From the NCBI RefSeq assembly GCF_018424605.1, contig NZ_QTKT01000004.1:62001-126000 (forward strand): a DNA stretch of 64,000 nucleotides, given 5' to 3'. The first letter of the stretch is position 1, and every line of letters begins with the position of its first letter. Below are positions 52,129-64,000 of this stretch, one piece after another. The position numbers and the translations under genes were made by a program. The DNA comes from Marinobacter lipolyticus. GTDB taxonomy: Bacteria; Pseudomonadota; Gammaproteobacteria; Pseudomonadales; Oleiphilaceae. Below the pieces are notes generated by a model, which was given only the letters and a program-made list of their open reading frames with translations, searched no databases and had not been told where the DNA came from.

Positions 52129-52329
52129 TCACCCGCCGCCGATGGCATGGACCACTTCCACCCGGTCACCGTCTTGCAGGCGAAATTCCGGATGCTGGCT
52201 GCGGGGTACGATGTCTTCGTTCACTTCCACCGCCAGGCGTTTGCCCGTCAGGGCCATGTGTTCAATCAGATCGGCAATGGTCGCCTCAGTTGCAAGCTCG
52301 ACACCATCACCATTTACCTGGATCTGCAT
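52129..52329 (-). CDS. thiS: Sulfur carrier protein ThiS
   Basis: A 66-aa ubiquitin-fold sulfur carrier ending in the diglycine (HAIGGG) that ThiF adenylates and thiocarboxylates for thiazole formation. N-terminal MQIQVNGDGVEL and the RLAVEVNEDIVPRS segment are typical. It precedes thiG by 33 bases and follows the DUF423 gene by 20 bases, so it is probably in the same transcript. Confidence 0.96.
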   Translation of the reverse strand: MQIQVNGDGVELATEATIADLIEHMALTGKRLAVEVNEDIVPRSQHPEFRLQDGDRVEVVHAIGGG

Positions 52330-52349
52330 AGTTACCTCTGCATACTTTC

Positions 52350-52754
52350 CTAGCCGGCCCGCGGCCGACGCAATCCGGCGGCCACCACCAGGGCCCAGCC
52401 AACCATGAAACAGACACCGCCGACCGGTGTGATCGGCCCCGGCCAGCTGAGTTCGGTCAGTACCAGCAGGTAGAGGCTGCCACTGAACAGGATGATGCCG
52501 GCGAGGAAAAACCCGGCCGCCAGACTCAGCAACCGCCGGTGGATGCCGAACGCTGCCAGCAATGCGACCAGTACCAGCGCCAAGGCATGGTATACCTGAT
52601 AGGTGACGGCGGTCTGAAAAACTTCAAGGGCACGGACGCTCACCTGCGCGCGCAGTCCATGGGCGCCAAAGGCACCCGCCATCACCGCCAGCAACGCAAA
52701 CAACGCGCCGCTGACCAGCGGAAACCGCAACACCTTTACGTCGCTAGCAATCAC
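52350..52754 (-). CDS. DUF423 small membrane protein
   Basis: A 134-aa integral membrane protein with four helices; the pattern (GALFALLAVMAGAFGAHGL, FQTAVTYQVYHALALV, FSGSLYLLVL, ITPVGGVCFMVGW) is DUF423. Function is unknown. It begins with GTG and overlaps the end of apaH by 11 bases, so it is coupled to that gene. Confidence 0.88.
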   Translation of the reverse strand: MIASDVKVLRFPLVSGALFALLAVMAGAFGAHGLRAQVSVRALEVFQTAVTYQVYHALALVLVALLAAFGIHRRLLSLAAGFFLAGIILFSGSLYLLVLTELSWPGPITPVGGVCFMVGWALVVAAGLRRPRAG

Positions 52755-53544
52755 AGTGGATCTTTTCCCCGCTGTCGAGATTCATCATGGTCAGTGCCCC
52801 GCCCCACACGCACCCGGTGTCCAGCGCGATAAAGCGATCACTGCCGGTATTACCTTCCAGGGCGGCCCAGTGGCCGAAGATGATGCGCACGTCGTCGCCG
52901 CGCGGGTACTCAAACCAGGGCGCAAACCCCTCCGGGGCATGGTCCGCGGATTCCTTGGTGGCCAGTTCCAGGGTGCCGTCGGCCGCGATGAAGCGCATGC
53001 GAGTGAAATAATTGGTGATTACACGCCAGCGGTCCATACCGGCCAGCTCCGACGCCCAGCACTCCGGCTGGTTGCCGTACATATGGGTGAAATATTCCTG
53101 CGCCTGGTCACTGGCAATCACCGACTCCACCTCACGGGCACACGCCAGCGCCTGCCCCACGTCCCAGATGTGCGGCACACCGGCGTGGGCCATCAGCACA
53201 TTGCGATCGGCATCGTGCACACACAGGTTCTGCTGGCGCAGCCAGGCCACCAGTCGGTCGTGATCAGGCGCACCGAGGATCTCTTCCAGGGTGTCTTTTT
53301 TGCGGGTCTGATGGCCGCCGAGCGCAACGGCCAGCAGATGCAGATCGTGGTTCCCCAGCACCACCACGGCGGAACTGCCGAGGCCTTCAATGTAGCGCAG
53401 GGTGTCCAGCGAAGACGGCCCACGGTTGATCAGATCACCGGCGACCCAAAGCCGGTCACGGGACGGCGAAAAGTCCACTTTGGCCAGCACGTCCCGCAGG
53501 CGGTCATAACAGCCCTGAATGTCGCCAATGGCGTAGTCAGTCAT
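52744..53544 (-). CDS. apaH: Symmetrical diadenosine tetraphosphatase
   Basis: ApaH hydrolyses Ap4A to two ADP and removes Np4-type caps from RNA 5' ends. The metallophosphatase motifs are clear: [34 protein letters not shown], and the C-terminal [11 protein letters not shown] and [10 protein letters not shown]. From ATG 53544 the protein is 266 aa (frame opens at 53568). It overlaps the rsmA end by 8 bases, the normal rsmA-apaH coupling. Confidence 0.97.
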   Translation of the reverse strand: MTDYAIGDIQGCYDRLRDVLAKVDFSPSRDRLWVAGDLINRGPSSLDTLRYIEGLGSSAVVVLGNHDLHLLAVALGGHQTRKKDTLEEILGAPDHDRLVAWLRQQNLCVHDADRNVLMAHAGVPHIWDVGQALACAREVESVIASDQAQEYFTHMYGNQPECWASELAGMDRWRVITNYFTRMRFIAADGTLELATKESADHAPEGFAPWFEYPRGDDVRIIFGHWAALEGNTGSDRFIALDTGCVWGGALTMMNLDSGEKIHCDC

Positions 53545-54367
53545 CGTGCTCCCCGCCGGTCGGTTCACTGCCTGCTCTGTTTTCCACCAGCATATCAGCG
53601 ATGGCGACGAAATCGGCCAGCGCCAGGTTTTCCGGGCGCAGTCCGTCGTTGATGTTCAGCTGCTGCAGCTGCGCCACGGTGACCAGCCCCGCCAGCGCCT
53701 TGCGCAGGGTTTTGCGGCGGGCATTGAAGGCGGTGCGTACCACCCGCTGCAGGGTCTCCAGATCCCGCGCCGGATGCGGCAAGGTGGAATGGGGCACCAG
53801 GCGCACGATGGCGGAATCCACTTTCGGTGCCGGCCGGAAGGCCCCCGGTCCCACCTCGAACAGCGGCTGCACCTTGCAGAAATACTGGGTCATGATACCC
53901 AGGCGACCGTAATTGTTATCGCCCGGCACCGCCGCCATGCGCTGCACCACTTCCTTCTGCAGCATGAAGTGCATGTCCTGCACTACCCCGGCCTGACTGA
54001 GCAGGTGGAAAATCAGCGGCGTGGAAATGTTGTAGGGCAGATTGCCGATGATCCGCAGGGGGCGGTCAGTAACCAGCTGGCGAAAGTCGAAGGTGAGCGC
54101 GTCCGCCTCGTGAATGCGGAACTCCGGATAGTTGAAAAACTTGGTGCGCAGCACCGGAATCAGATCCCGATCCAGTTCCACCACCTGCAACCGGGGATTG
54201 ACCGCGAGGATTTCCTCGGTGATGGCGCCAAGGCCGGGGCCAATTTCCACCATGGCGTCGTCGGCCTTGGGGTTGATCGCGCGCACGATGCGCTCAATCA
54301 CCCCCGGATCGTGGAGGAAATTCTGGCCGAAGCGTTTTCGGGCCTGGTGGCCGGGTTTGTTACTCAC
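53537..54367 (-). CDS. rsmA: 16S rRNA dimethyladenosine transferase
   Basis: RsmA (KsgA) dimethylates A1518 and A1519 of 16S rRNA during 30S maturation. The 276-aa protein has [11 protein letters not shown] at the N terminus, motif [12 protein letters not shown], and the catalytic NLPYN motif ([11 protein letters not shown]). The GTG at 54367 is chosen because the family N terminus starts there; the frame extends to 54556 inside pdxA. It lies 40 bases after pdxA and is coupled to apaH. Confidence 0.97.
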   Translation of the reverse strand: MSNKPGHQARKRFGQNFLHDPGVIERIVRAINPKADDAMVEIGPGLGAITEEILAVNPRLQVVELDRDLIPVLRTKFFNYPEFRIHEADALTFDFRQLVTDRPLRIIGNLPYNISTPLIFHLLSQAGVVQDMHFMLQKEVVQRMAAVPGDNNYGRLGIMTQYFCKVQPLFEVGPGAFRPAPKVDSAIVRLVPHSTLPHPARDLETLQRVVRTAFNARRKTLRKALAGLVTVAQLQQLNINDGLRPENLALADFVAIADMLVENRAGSEPTGGEHDD

Positions 54368-54407
54368 TCTGAATCTCTCTGTGTCAGACCGGGAAAAGGT
54401 TGCGGAA

Positions 54408-55409
54408 TCACCGCGCGGTCGCCAGCCGGCGGTAGCGCGCCATCTGCTCACCCACCTTGATGGCGGTATGCAGGCTGCCGCTGTCCGCTTTGCCGGTACC
54501 GGCCAGATCCAGGGCAGTGCCATGGTCCACGGACGTGCGCACGATGGGCAGCCCAAGGGTGATGTTCACCGCCCGACCAAACCCCTGGAACTTCAGTACC
54601 GGCAGACCCTGATCGTGGTACATCGCCAGCACGGCATCGGCGTGATCCAGCCAATGGGGGGTGAACAGGGTGTCGGCCGGCAGCGGACCGGTCAGCTGTA
54701 TGCCTTCACTGCGGAGCTGATCCAGTGTCGGCTCGATCACCTCGAGCTCCTCACGGCCGAGATGGCCGCCCTCACCGGCGTGGGGGTTCAACCCCGCCAC
54801 CAGAATGCGCGGCTGCGCCAGTCCGAAATAGGTCTGCAGATCCTGGTTGAGAATGCGGGTCACCTGGATCAGGCGCTGGGGCGTGATCGCGTCGGCGACG
54901 TCCCGCAGGGGCAGATGGGTCGTCACCAGCGCTACCCGCAGCTCTTCGGTGGCCAGCATCATCACCACCCGCTCCACCCCACACAGTGCCTGCAGGTATT
55001 CGGTGTGACCACTGAAGGCAATGCCGGCGTCGTTGATCACCCCTTTGTGGACAGGCGCGGTGACCATACCGTCAAACACGCCGTCCAGACAGCCCTGGGC
55101 CGCCACCCGCAGGGTCTCCACTACATACGGGCTGTTGCCAGGGTCGAGCTGGCCGGCGGCGGTACTGGTGAGCCCATCAACATGGCACACCGACAGCTCA
55201 CCCGCCGCGGTCACGGCATTCTCGCCCGGCCGCCAGGGCCTGAGCGTTACGGCCATGCCCAGCTGCGCCGCCCGCGCTTCCAGTAACGCCTGACTGGCCA
55301 CCACCACAATGCCCGGCTGCCGCGTTTCCTGCGCCAGCTGCAAACAGAGTTCGGGGCCGATGCCCGCCGGTTCTCCGGCGGTCAGGGCAAGCGTTACCGG
55401 GTCGCTCAT
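54408..55409 (-). CDS. pdxA: 4-hydroxythreonine-4-phosphate dehydrogenase
   Basis: PdxA oxidises 4-phosphohydroxythreonine in pyridoxal phosphate synthesis. The 333-aa protein has [15 protein letters not shown] at the N terminus, [27 protein letters not shown] and [12 protein letters not shown], the standard metal- and substrate-binding motifs. Its ATG overlaps the surA stop by four bases. It belongs to the lptD-surA-pdxA-rsmA-apaH operon conserved in gammaproteobacteria. Confidence 0.97.
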   Translation of the reverse strand: MSDPVTLALTAGEPAGIGPELCLQLAQETRQPGIVVVASQALLEARAAQLGMAVTLRPWRPGENAVTAAGELSVCHVDGLTSTAAGQLDPGNSPYVVETLRVAAQGCLDGVFDGMVTAPVHKGVINDAGIAFSGHTEYLQALCGVERVVMMLATEELRVALVTTHLPLRDVADAITPQRLIQVTRILNQDLQTYFGLAQPRILVAGLNPHAGEGGHLGREELEVIEPTLDQLRSEGIQLTGPLPADTLFTPHWLDHADAVLAMYHDQGLPVLKFQGFGRAVNITLGLPIVRTSVDHGTALDLAGTGKADSGSLHTAIKVGEQMARYRRLATAR

Positions 55410-56740
55410 GATGGCTCGTTGTCCTCGCCGTTGTCCGCGTACTCGCCTTTGAATTCCACAAACGCCTCGTCACGGATTTCACGCAGCCAGTTCTGGAGCT
55501 CGGTATCAAACTTGCGGCGGTAGATGGCCTGACGGGCCTCGGACTCGCGGACTTCGCCGCTGATGTCTTTTTGCCGGCGCTCCTGCACCTCCAGAATATG
55601 CCAACCGAACTGGGAACGGAACGGGCCTTTGAGCTCACCCACAGCCGCTTCCTGCATCGCCTGTTCGAACTCCGGCACCATCTGGCCCGGACTGACCCAG
55701 CCGAGGTTGCCGCCGTCGGAACCGGACACCGGATCGTCGGAATACTCCCGCGCGAGGGCGGCGAAATCACCGCCGTCACGAATCTCCTGCGCCAGGTCAC
55801 GGATGGTATTTTCCGCCTCGGTATCGGTGACGGTCTCGGTCGGCCGGACCAGGATATGGCGGACACGGGACTGCTCGATCACCTGCTGATCCTCGCCGCC
55901 GCGACGGTCCTGCACCATGACCAGGTGGAACCCGCTGTTGTTACCGAGCACCTCCGACGGCACACCGGTCTCCAGCCCCGGCACTACCGACTCCAGCAGC
56001 GACGGCAGCTGGCTGCGGCTGCGCCAGCCCATATCGCCCCCTTCCAGCGCGTTGGCGGCGTCGGATTCCGCCACCGCCACTTCGCGGAAGTCACGGCCAT
56101 TGGCAATCTCACCGCGCAGGCGTTCCGCCTTCTCCCGCGCAGCAGCAACCACCGCCTCGTCGCCGGGGTCACCCACTTCAATGTAGATGTACGACAGCCG
56201 GTACTGCTCGTTGCTCGGCTCACGTGAGGCCAGCGATTGCAGGTAGTTCTGCACCTCGCGGTCCGTCACCCGCACCCGGTTACCCACCTGGCGCTGCTGC
56301 ACCCGGCTGGCCAGCATCTCGTTGCGGATCTGTTCCCGGGCCTCCCGGTAACTGACACCTTCCGCAGACAACTGTTGCTCGAACTCGTCCAGGGTCATGT
56401 TGTTGCGCTGGGCGATGCCGACCATGGTCTCGTTCAGTTCGTTATCGCTGATGCGCATACCACCGCGCTCGGCCATCTGCAGCTGAATGGATTCGGTGAT
56501 CAGCTGGTCAAGCACACGCTCTTCCAGCACCTCCCGCGGGGGCAGGCCGGTGCCCTGGGCCTGAAGCCGGCCAATAATGGTGTTGATGCGGTTCTCCAGC
56601 TCGGTCTGCAGAATCACCTCGTCGTCCACGATGGCCACCACCTGATCCAGTGGCTGGCGCTCCGCCTGAGCCACGGTGCTCATGATCACAGCCATCAAAA
56701 CCAACACAGTTTGTGCACAATGGCGAAGGTTCGCCTTCAT
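55406..56740 (-). CDS. surA: Periplasmic chaperone/peptidyl-prolyl isomerase SurA
   Basis: SurA escorts outer-membrane proteins to the BAM complex. The 444-aa product has a signal peptide ([15 protein letters not shown]), an N-terminal chaperone domain ([18 protein letters not shown]), and two parvulin domains at about residues 185-285 and 300-395 ([31 protein letters not shown]). The ATG at 56740 has an AGAGGTG ribosome-binding site; the frame extends to 57034 inside lptD. It follows lptD by 52 bases and overlaps pdxA by four. Confidence 0.97.
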   Translation of the reverse strand: MKANLRHCAQTVLVLMAVIMSTVAQAERQPLDQVVAIVDDEVILQTELENRINTIIGRLQAQGTGLPPREVLEERVLDQLITESIQLQMAERGGMRISDNELNETMVGIAQRNNMTLDEFEQQLSAEGVSYREAREQIRNEMLASRVQQRQVGNRVRVTDREVQNYLQSLASREPSNEQYRLSYIYIEVGDPGDEAVVAAAREKAERLRGEIANGRDFREVAVAESDAANALEGGDMGWRSRSQLPSLLESVVPGLETGVPSEVLGNNSGFHLVMVQDRRGGEDQQVIEQSRVRHILVRPTETVTDTEAENTIRDLAQEIRDGGDFAALAREYSDDPVSGSDGGNLGWVSPGQMVPEFEQAMQEAAVGELKGPFRSQFGWHILEVQERRQKDISGEVRESEARQAIYRRKFDTELQNWLREIRDEAFVEFKGEYADNGEDNEPS

Positions 56741-56792
56741 AATCACCTCTGATAAATGAACATTCGTACCGCAACAGGGCGGTGGCGCGAAC

Positions 56793-59219
56793 TCAGTTAT
56801 AGCCGGTTTCCACGCCGCCAAAACGACGACGCTCCCGCTCATCGAAGCCGTAAATGGCCTCGGATATACGATCCGAGGAGCCGCCGCTGCCACCCAGCCC
56901 CTTGAGCTGGATCTGGAACAGCACGCGGCTTTCCAGTTGCTGGTCGTCGGTAAAGGCGTTCTGATGAACCACCTGCACACTCCAGCAGCAGTTATTGTAT
57001 TCGATGCCCGCCAGCGAGCCGACGGTGCGATCAAGCTGCGAATCCCAGACCCAACGGCCGATCAGACTAACACGGTCTGTGACAGGAAAAACTGCCCCGA
57101 TATCCGACTGTTCCAGTTCATTCCGGCTGTAGGTGTGGCCGAGACTGGCCAGGTAACGGTAATCCCGGGAGTGGAAAATCAGCTGGCTTCGTCCTTCTTC
57201 GGTTTGCTGGGTGTCCGGGTCCCACAACCCGGAACTGCGGATATCGAGCGTTTCCAGTGGCCTCAGGAGGATCTCGCCCGCCAATGGCGAATCACTGCGG
57301 TCGTCGGCGCCCAGCCCCATGAGGCTGACCTCACGGTCGTCGTAGTAGTGGACCTGCCCGATACTGAAGCGGGCGCGCTCGGCCCCGGTCATCAGGTCGT
57401 TGAAACGGCTGGTCAGCGCCACCGTCAGCTGATTGGCGTCGCCGACGCGGTCACCGCCGGTAAACCGGTTACGCCGGAACAGCTGGTCAAAGCTGAAGGA
57501 GCGGATGGCCGAATCGAAATCGGGGATGTCGTCCTGATCGGCATCCGCATCCGCCCAGGCATAATACAGCCTTGGCTCCAGGGTCTGATTGTAGGGGATA
57601 TCAAACAGACTGGACTGACGGTCAAAATACAGCCCCGAATCCCATTCAAACACCGGTACGGTGCGATCAAAGCCCGCACTGCCCAGCTCATAATCTTCCA
57701 GCTCGTAGCGGGTGTAATCGAGGCTGACCGAGGGCCGGGTAAACCCCCACAACTCCCGCAAGGGTAGCGCCACCTCCGGAATCGCCCGCAGGCGCTGGCC
57801 GTTGGCGCGGTCGAGTCCGGTCAGTTCGGCGTTGTCGCGGTAGAAATAGGTGTACTGGCTTTCCAGATTGGTTTCCACCGGCCCCAGATCGGTGGTCATG
57901 CCGTAGATGACTTCCGGCAGCTGGGCATAGGGTTTGTTGCGCTCGGCAATGCGATCGCTGATGGTCTGGTAACCGTTCAGGTACGCCTCGAAATATTGGG
58001 AGGAATCCTGGTAACGCGCACCACCGCGGCGCTGCAGGTGGGTCGCCCGATTGATCTCCAGGGTCTGGTTCAGATCGCTCAGGTATTCCTCGTCACTGAC
58101 CACCGAATAATCACCGTAGGCCGACCATCCGCCACCAAACCCCGCGCGGGTGGTGAAGTCCAGCGCCCAGCGCTCGCCATCTTCACCGGGAAACTCGTTC
58201 TGGTATTCCAGGTCATTCCCGATGTAGCCCAGCTGCAGCACCGACTCACCCCACGGGCTCAGGTAGCGGCCTTCCACCTCGTTGAACAGCCCGCGACCGT
58301 GAATGTATTGTGGCGTCAGGGTGGCGTCGTAATGGGGCGCCAGATTCAGATAATAGGGCACCGACAGGAATGCGCCACTGCCGGCATTGGAGGTGCCGAA
58401 GGAAGGATACAGAAAGCCGGTCTTGCGGCGGTCGTCAATCGGGAAACTGGCGTAGGGCCAGTAGAACACCGGCACATCCTTGATCCTCAGGCGTACGTGC
58501 CTGGCGGTGCCAAACCCCTCGCCCTGATCCAGGTGAATGTCCGACGCCACAATGGACCAGTCGTTCTGATTCGGCGCACAGGTGGTCAGCGAGCCCTCAC
58601 TGATCAGCACCTGATCCTCGGCGATCCGCGACAGACTGCCGGCGGACCCACGCATCTCGGCGTCGTGCAGCAGAAAGGTAGCGGTGTTGATATCGAAACG
58701 ACCACTGTTGACGTCGTAATCCGCCCGCTCGCCGGTCAACAGGAAGGCGTCACCGCGGCTCACCAGCGGCCCGGCCACCGACACCGTTCCGTCGACCTGG
58801 TTGTAACGGGCTTCCGAGCCGGTGACGGTAAACCGGCCCTGACGCATCCGCACATCGCCCTGCAGGTACAGCTCGGAGTCCAGTTCGTAGCGTGCCGACA
58901 GGCCACTGGCCTCCAGTGGTTGCCCGGCGTCCGGCGCCGACCCGAACATCGCGCCGCTGCCATCGCCAGCAGCCTCCATCGACATGTGGGATGGCAGATA
59001 GCCGCCCTCACAGAAAGCCGGCAGGGTGCTGCGCACCGATTCGGGCAACTCCGACCTTGGTCGCCAGTCAATCTCGGCGGCCGTCGGGGCGGTCTCAGCC
59101 ACCACCGACGCGGCCGGAAACATCGCTGCGGAAACCGCGACACCTGCTACCCATGTTGACCTCGGTCGGCACCACTCCCGGTTCGCCGGTGATTGCAGGT
59201 TCCTTGCTGGGACTGGCAC
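56793..59219 (-). CDS. lptD: LPS assembly outer-membrane protein LptD
   Basis: LptD is the outer-membrane barrel that inserts LPS delivered by the Lpt bridge. The 808-aa protein has a long signal peptide, an N-terminal beta-taco domain (LYLQGDVRMRQGRFTVTGSEARYN) and a large C-terminal barrel, with CAPNQNDW and the NNCCW cysteines that form the inter-domain disulfides. The start is GTG 59219, giving a basic 23-residue n-region; a ribosome-binding AGGA lies rather far upstream. It heads the lptD-surA-pdxA-rsmA-apaH operon and is divergent from amgK. Confidence 0.95.
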   Translation of the reverse strand: MPVPARNLQSPANREWCRPRSTWVAGVAVSAAMFPAASVVAETAPTAAEIDWRPRSELPESVRSTLPAFCEGGYLPSHMSMEAAGDGSGAMFGSAPDAGQPLEASGLSARYELDSELYLQGDVRMRQGRFTVTGSEARYNQVDGTVSVAGPLVSRGDAFLLTGERADYDVNSGRFDINTATFLLHDAEMRGSAGSLSRIAEDQVLISEGSLTTCAPNQNDWSIVASDIHLDQGEGFGTARHVRLRIKDVPVFYWPYASFPIDDRRKTGFLYPSFGTSNAGSGAFLSVPYYLNLAPHYDATLTPQYIHGRGLFNEVEGRYLSPWGESVLQLGYIGNDLEYQNEFPGEDGERWALDFTTRAGFGGGWSAYGDYSVVSDEEYLSDLNQTLEINRATHLQRRGGARYQDSSQYFEAYLNGYQTISDRIAERNKPYAQLPEVIYGMTTDLGPVETNLESQYTYFYRDNAELTGLDRANGQRLRAIPEVALPLRELWGFTRPSVSLDYTRYELEDYELGSAGFDRTVPVFEWDSGLYFDRQSSLFDIPYNQTLEPRLYYAWADADADQDDIPDFDSAIRSFSFDQLFRRNRFTGGDRVGDANQLTVALTSRFNDLMTGAERARFSIGQVHYYDDREVSLMGLGADDRSDSPLAGEILLRPLETLDIRSSGLWDPDTQQTEEGRSQLIFHSRDYRYLASLGHTYSRNELEQSDIGAVFPVTDRVSLIGRWVWDSQLDRTVGSLAGIEYNNCCWSVQVVHQNAFTDDQQLESRVLFQIQLKGLGGSGGSSDRISEAIYGFDERERRRFGGVETGYN

Positions 59220-59413
59220 GGTGGTCGGGTTCCTGTGCAGATGACTGGGTGTTGAGGTTTTTATTAGCGGCCTAGTTTACACGGCGCTCTGCGGCTTGTT
59301 AACGGAAACCCGGTTTTGCAGCGAAACCGATTTACCCCTTCCGGGCGGATCTGCTAACTTTCTGTTTGTTAAGCCCACACAACATTCTCTTTTTCAGGAC
59401 AGCCACCCGTTCC

Positions 59414-61883
<2,470 letters not shown>

Positions 61884-61908
61884 ACCCGCCTCCGGGCCAG
61901 CGGCCTGT

Positions 61909-62808
61909 TTACCGCGACTTCAGCCAGGCGAGGATGCGATTGGCCAGCGCGCCGGCATCGCGCACCTCGGCACGGCTTGCCATAACCACCGGCTGTGACC
62001 GGTAACCCGCCACACCCGCTTCCTTCAGCTCCGCGGTCCGTGCGCGGGCAGACTCGCGCTGGGACGGTTCGCGGGAACTGTAAAGGTGCAGCAGCGCCAG
62101 CGGCTCCACAGCGGCGAGAAGCTCGTCCAATGCGGTTTCATCCTGTGGATAGAACCGCGGCGTCAGCCAAACCAACTCATTGCCGGTGCCAGCGGCGACA
62201 TAACGGGTTGTGTGTATCGCGCCGGCCCCCACGGCCACCAGGACCACCCGCTGGTATCCGCGCTCCCGCAGGTTCAAGGCTGCCGCGGACAACAACGCCT
62301 GCACCCGCTGCCGGTAACGGGACTCCAGATCATCCTGTTCGCCCTTGTCCATCACATCAATCATCACCGAGTCGGCGGCCTTGGCACCCGGGGCTTCTTC
62401 CGGCGCGGGCAGATCGGCATCCACCCGCTTCCAGGCCTGCTGAAGCTCGAAGGGTGGCGCTTCCAGCCCCAGTGTCATCACGCTCCAGCCCGCCGACGTG
62501 AAGGCGCCGCCCAGCGCTGCCAGCAACCCGGACGCCGCGGACTGACCTTCATCGGCCAGCATCAGCATGGCGCCCTTCTCCGGCGAGTCGGCCCCGGGCT
62601 CATACAGCGCCAGGCCGGTGTCGTCACCCTCCAGATCCAGCCAGATCGCGGCCTCCGGCCGGCGCTCAGCAATGTCTTCAGACCCGAGACCGGAAGACAC
62701 CAGTGCCCGCCGGACCTCATCCGCCGGCGACCCGGCCCCGCTCTCTTCCTGCGCCAGCGCAGACCCGGCCATGCCCGGAGCCAGCACCAACCACCCCAGA
62801 ACACCCAT
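61909..62808 (-). CDS. DUF3530 family secreted protein
   Basis: A protein of 299 aa from ATG 62808 (325 aa if translation starts at GTG 62886). It has a signal peptide (LGWLVLAPGMAGSALA, cleavage near AQEE) and a body resembling DUF3530, a putative alpha/beta-hydrolase-like family. The segment VVLVAVGAGAIHTTRYVAAG stands where a nucleophile elbow is expected, but lacks a G-x-S-x-G Ser, so catalysis is doubtful. A nonamer repeat (62812-62883) lies just upstream or encodes an Arg/Lys-rich extension in frame, depending on the start. Neither start has a good ribosome-binding site. Confidence 0.75.
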   Translation of the reverse strand: MGVLGWLVLAPGMAGSALAQEESGAGSPADEVRRALVSSGLGSEDIAERRPEAAIWLDLEGDDTGLALYEPGADSPEKGAMLMLADEGQSAASGLLAALGGAFTSAGWSVMTLGLEAPPFELQQAWKRVDADLPAPEEAPGAKAADSVMIDVMDKGEQDDLESRYRQRVQALLSAAALNLRERGYQRVVLVAVGAGAIHTTRYVAAGTGNELVWLTPRFYPQDETALDELLAAVEPLALLHLYSSREPSQRESARARTAELKEAGVAGYRSQPVVMASRAEVRDAGALANRILAWLKSR

Positions 62809-62811
62809 CAA

Positions 62812-62883
62812 CTTTCTGCGCTCTCTGCGCTCTCTGCGCTCTCCGCACTTTCTGCACTTTCTGCACTTTCTACACTTCCTGCT
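62812..62883. repeat. Eight-unit 9-bp tandem repeat
   Basis: Eight contiguous 9-bp units of the form CTYTCYRCR run from 62812 to 62883: CTTTCTGCG, two CTCTCTGCG, CTCTCCGCA, two CTTTCTGCA, CTTTCTACA and CTTCCTGCT. Read on the minus strand they are in frame with the DUF3530 gene and would encode repeated Arg-Lys-Cys and Arg-Glu-Arg triplets. Confidence 0.92.
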
Positions 62884-63003
62884 CACCGGCGCTCACTCTT
62901 TCGCTGCGAAAAAACATCACCAAACTGTTAGACTAACACCCGCTTTGGGTTTGCGGCAGGAACCGCTGACCACGCCATTATCCATTGTTGCGAGAGAGCC
63001 GTC

Positions 63004-63690
63004 ATGAACCCGTACCTGATTGCCCCATCGATCCTGTCTGCCGATTTTGCCCGCCTGGGCGAGGAAGTCGATAACGTGCTGGCCGCCGGTGCCGACGTCG
63101 TGCACTTCGATGTCATGGACAATCACTACGTGCCCAACCTCACCATCGGCCCGATGGTGTGTGAGGCATTGCGCAAGCACGGAGTGACCGCCCCCATCGA
63201 CGTGCACCTGATGGTGTCGCCGGTGGACGACCTGATCCGCATGTTCATCGACGCCGGTGCCAGTTACATCACCTTCCATCCCGAAGCCTCCAACCACATT
63301 GACCGCTCTCTGCAGCTGATCCGTGAGGGTGGCTGTCAGGCCGGGCTGGTGTTCAACCCGGCCACCCCCCTGAGTTACATGGATCACGTGATGGACAAGC
63401 TGGACATGGTGCTGCTGATGTCGGTGAACCCGGGCTTTGGCGGCCAGAAGTTCATCCCCGGTACGCTGGACAAACTGCGGGAAGCCCGCAAGCGCATCGA
63501 CGCCAGCAACTACAACATCCGCCTGGAAATCGATGGCGGCGTCAAAACCGACAACATCCGCGAAATCGCCGAGGCCGGCGCCGACACCTTCGTGGCCGGC
63601 TCCGCCATTTTCAACACCGATGACTACAAGGCCACCATCGACGCCATGCGCGACGAACTGGAACAGGCCCGCAAGGTCATCAGCCAATGA
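63004..63690 (+). CDS. rpe: Ribulose-phosphate 3-epimerase
   Basis: Rpe interconverts ribulose-5-phosphate and xylulose-5-phosphate in the pentose phosphate pathway. The 228-aa TIM barrel has [51 protein letters not shown] and LEIDGGVK, all canonical. Its stop overlaps the gph start (ATGA). The rpe-gph order is standard in this group. Confidence 0.98.
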   Translation: MNPYLIAPSILSADFARLGEEVDNVLAAGADVVHFDVMDNHYVPNLTIGPMVCEALRKHGVTAPIDVHLMVSPVDDLIRMFIDAGASYITFHPEASNHIDRSLQLIREGGCQAGLVFNPATPLSYMDHVMDKLDMVLLMSVNPGFGGQKFIPGTLDKLREARKRIDASNYNIRLEIDGGVKTDNIREIAEAGADTFVAGSAIFNTDDYKATIDAMRDELEQARKVISQ

Positions 63691-64000
63691 GTCTGAAAGG
63701 CCTGTTCAGCCCGCGCTGGCCCGGTGTTGCCCTGTTCGATCTGGACGGCACCCTGGTGGACAGCGCCCCGGATCTGGCCGCTGCGATCGACCAGATGCTG
63801 GCGCACCTGGGCCGTTCGCCGGCCGGTATTGACCGGGTACGGCAATGGGTGGGCAACGGCGCCAGCGTTCTGGTGCGCCGTGCCCTGGCCGGTGAGGTGG
63901 ACTGGGAACCGGCCCGTCCCCGGGATGAAGCTCTGTTCAACGACGCCCTGGCGATTTTCTATCACGCGTACGGCACCCTCAATGGCAAACATTCCGTGGT
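63687..64000 (+). CDS. gph: Phosphoglycolate phosphatase, 3'-partial
   Basis: The first 104 residues of a HAD-superfamily phosphatase that removes 2-phosphoglycolate made by DNA repair. The nucleophile motif [14 protein letters not shown] is present near residue 18, and [16 protein letters not shown] is typical of Gph. The gene runs off the window end. It overlaps rpe by four bases (ATGA). Confidence 0.95.
   Translation, partial: MSLKGLFSPRWPGVALFDLDGTLVDSAPDLAAAIDQMLAHLGRSPAGIDRVRQWVGNGASVLVRRALAGEVDWEPARPRDEALFNDALAIFYHAYGTLNGKHSV

Noticed and set aside
62812..62883. Nonamer array as a CRISPR
   Set aside because: Units are 9 bp and contiguous with no spacers; it is a simple tandem repeat.

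Overview
The window is a high-GC chromosomal segment of a marine-type gammaproteobacterium, most like Marinobacter and its relatives in the Pseudomonas/Alteromonadales orbit. The inference rests on gene order and content: aroQ-accB-accC-prmA, dusB-fis-purH-purD, lptD-surA-pdxA-rsmA-apaH divergent from amgK-murU-djlA, rpe-gph, a 530-aa P. aeruginosa-type isocitrate lyase, slmA, a TRAP transporter and a secreted-lipase/foldase locus. No species-level marker such as rRNA or tRNA is present.

Layout. 1-0.7 kb: 3' part of a REC-GGDEF diguanylate cyclase. 0.95-10 kb: housekeeping block (aroQ, accBC, prmA, a DUF3426 protein, dusB-fis, purHD). 10-17 kb: accessory block with a lipoprotein alpha/beta hydrolase, a CPA2 antiporter, a stand-alone HEN1-type RNA methyltransferase, a two-gene thiohistidine (ovothiol-like) module, and a divergent VpsR-like regulator with degenerate AAA+ motifs. 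17-27 kb: aceA, a CASTOR/POLLUX-like channel, a possible outer-membrane protein with a ChaN lipoprotein, an EamA transporter with a GH84-type glycosidase, an acyltransferase-3 protein and a ferritin-like protein. 27-36 kb: TRAP transporter, a Cfa-like methyltransferase with a geranylgeranyl-reductase-like flavoprotein, dps, DUF2061, a dihydrolipoamide-dehydrogenase-like enzyme and a LysE exporter. 36-37.4 kb: DAHP synthase preceded by an aromatic-rich leader peptide and an attenuator. 37.4-47.7 kb: secretin-N-like protein, membrane J-protein, RND efflux pair, DUF3301, a decayed lipase/foldase pair, and a hybrid kinase facing a LuxR-type regulator. 48-54 kb: aminotransferase, inositol-monophosphatase-family protein, a pair of large inverted palindromic elements, slmA, thiSG, DUF423. 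52.7-64 kb: the envelope/ribosome operon (lptD-surA-pdxA-rsmA-apaH), peptidoglycan recycling (amgK-murU), djlA, a DUF3530 protein with a nonamer repeat at its 5' end, rpe and the start of gph.

The items most worth attention are: (i) a HEN1-like RNA 3'-end 2'-O-methyltransferase with all four metal ligands and no Pnkp partner; (ii) an EgtB/SenA-like sulfoxide synthase next to a separate OvoA-C-terminal-like methyltransferase; (iii) two ~165-bp elements whose 54-bp core is conserved while their long arms differ in sequence yet stay self-complementary; (iv) an aromatic leader peptide and attenuator upstream of DAHP synthase; (v) parallel decay of a lipase and its dedicated foldase; (vi) a VpsR-like bEBP lacking GAFTGA and the Walker B acidic residues. 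Everything was read by eye from the sequence; no database search was run.
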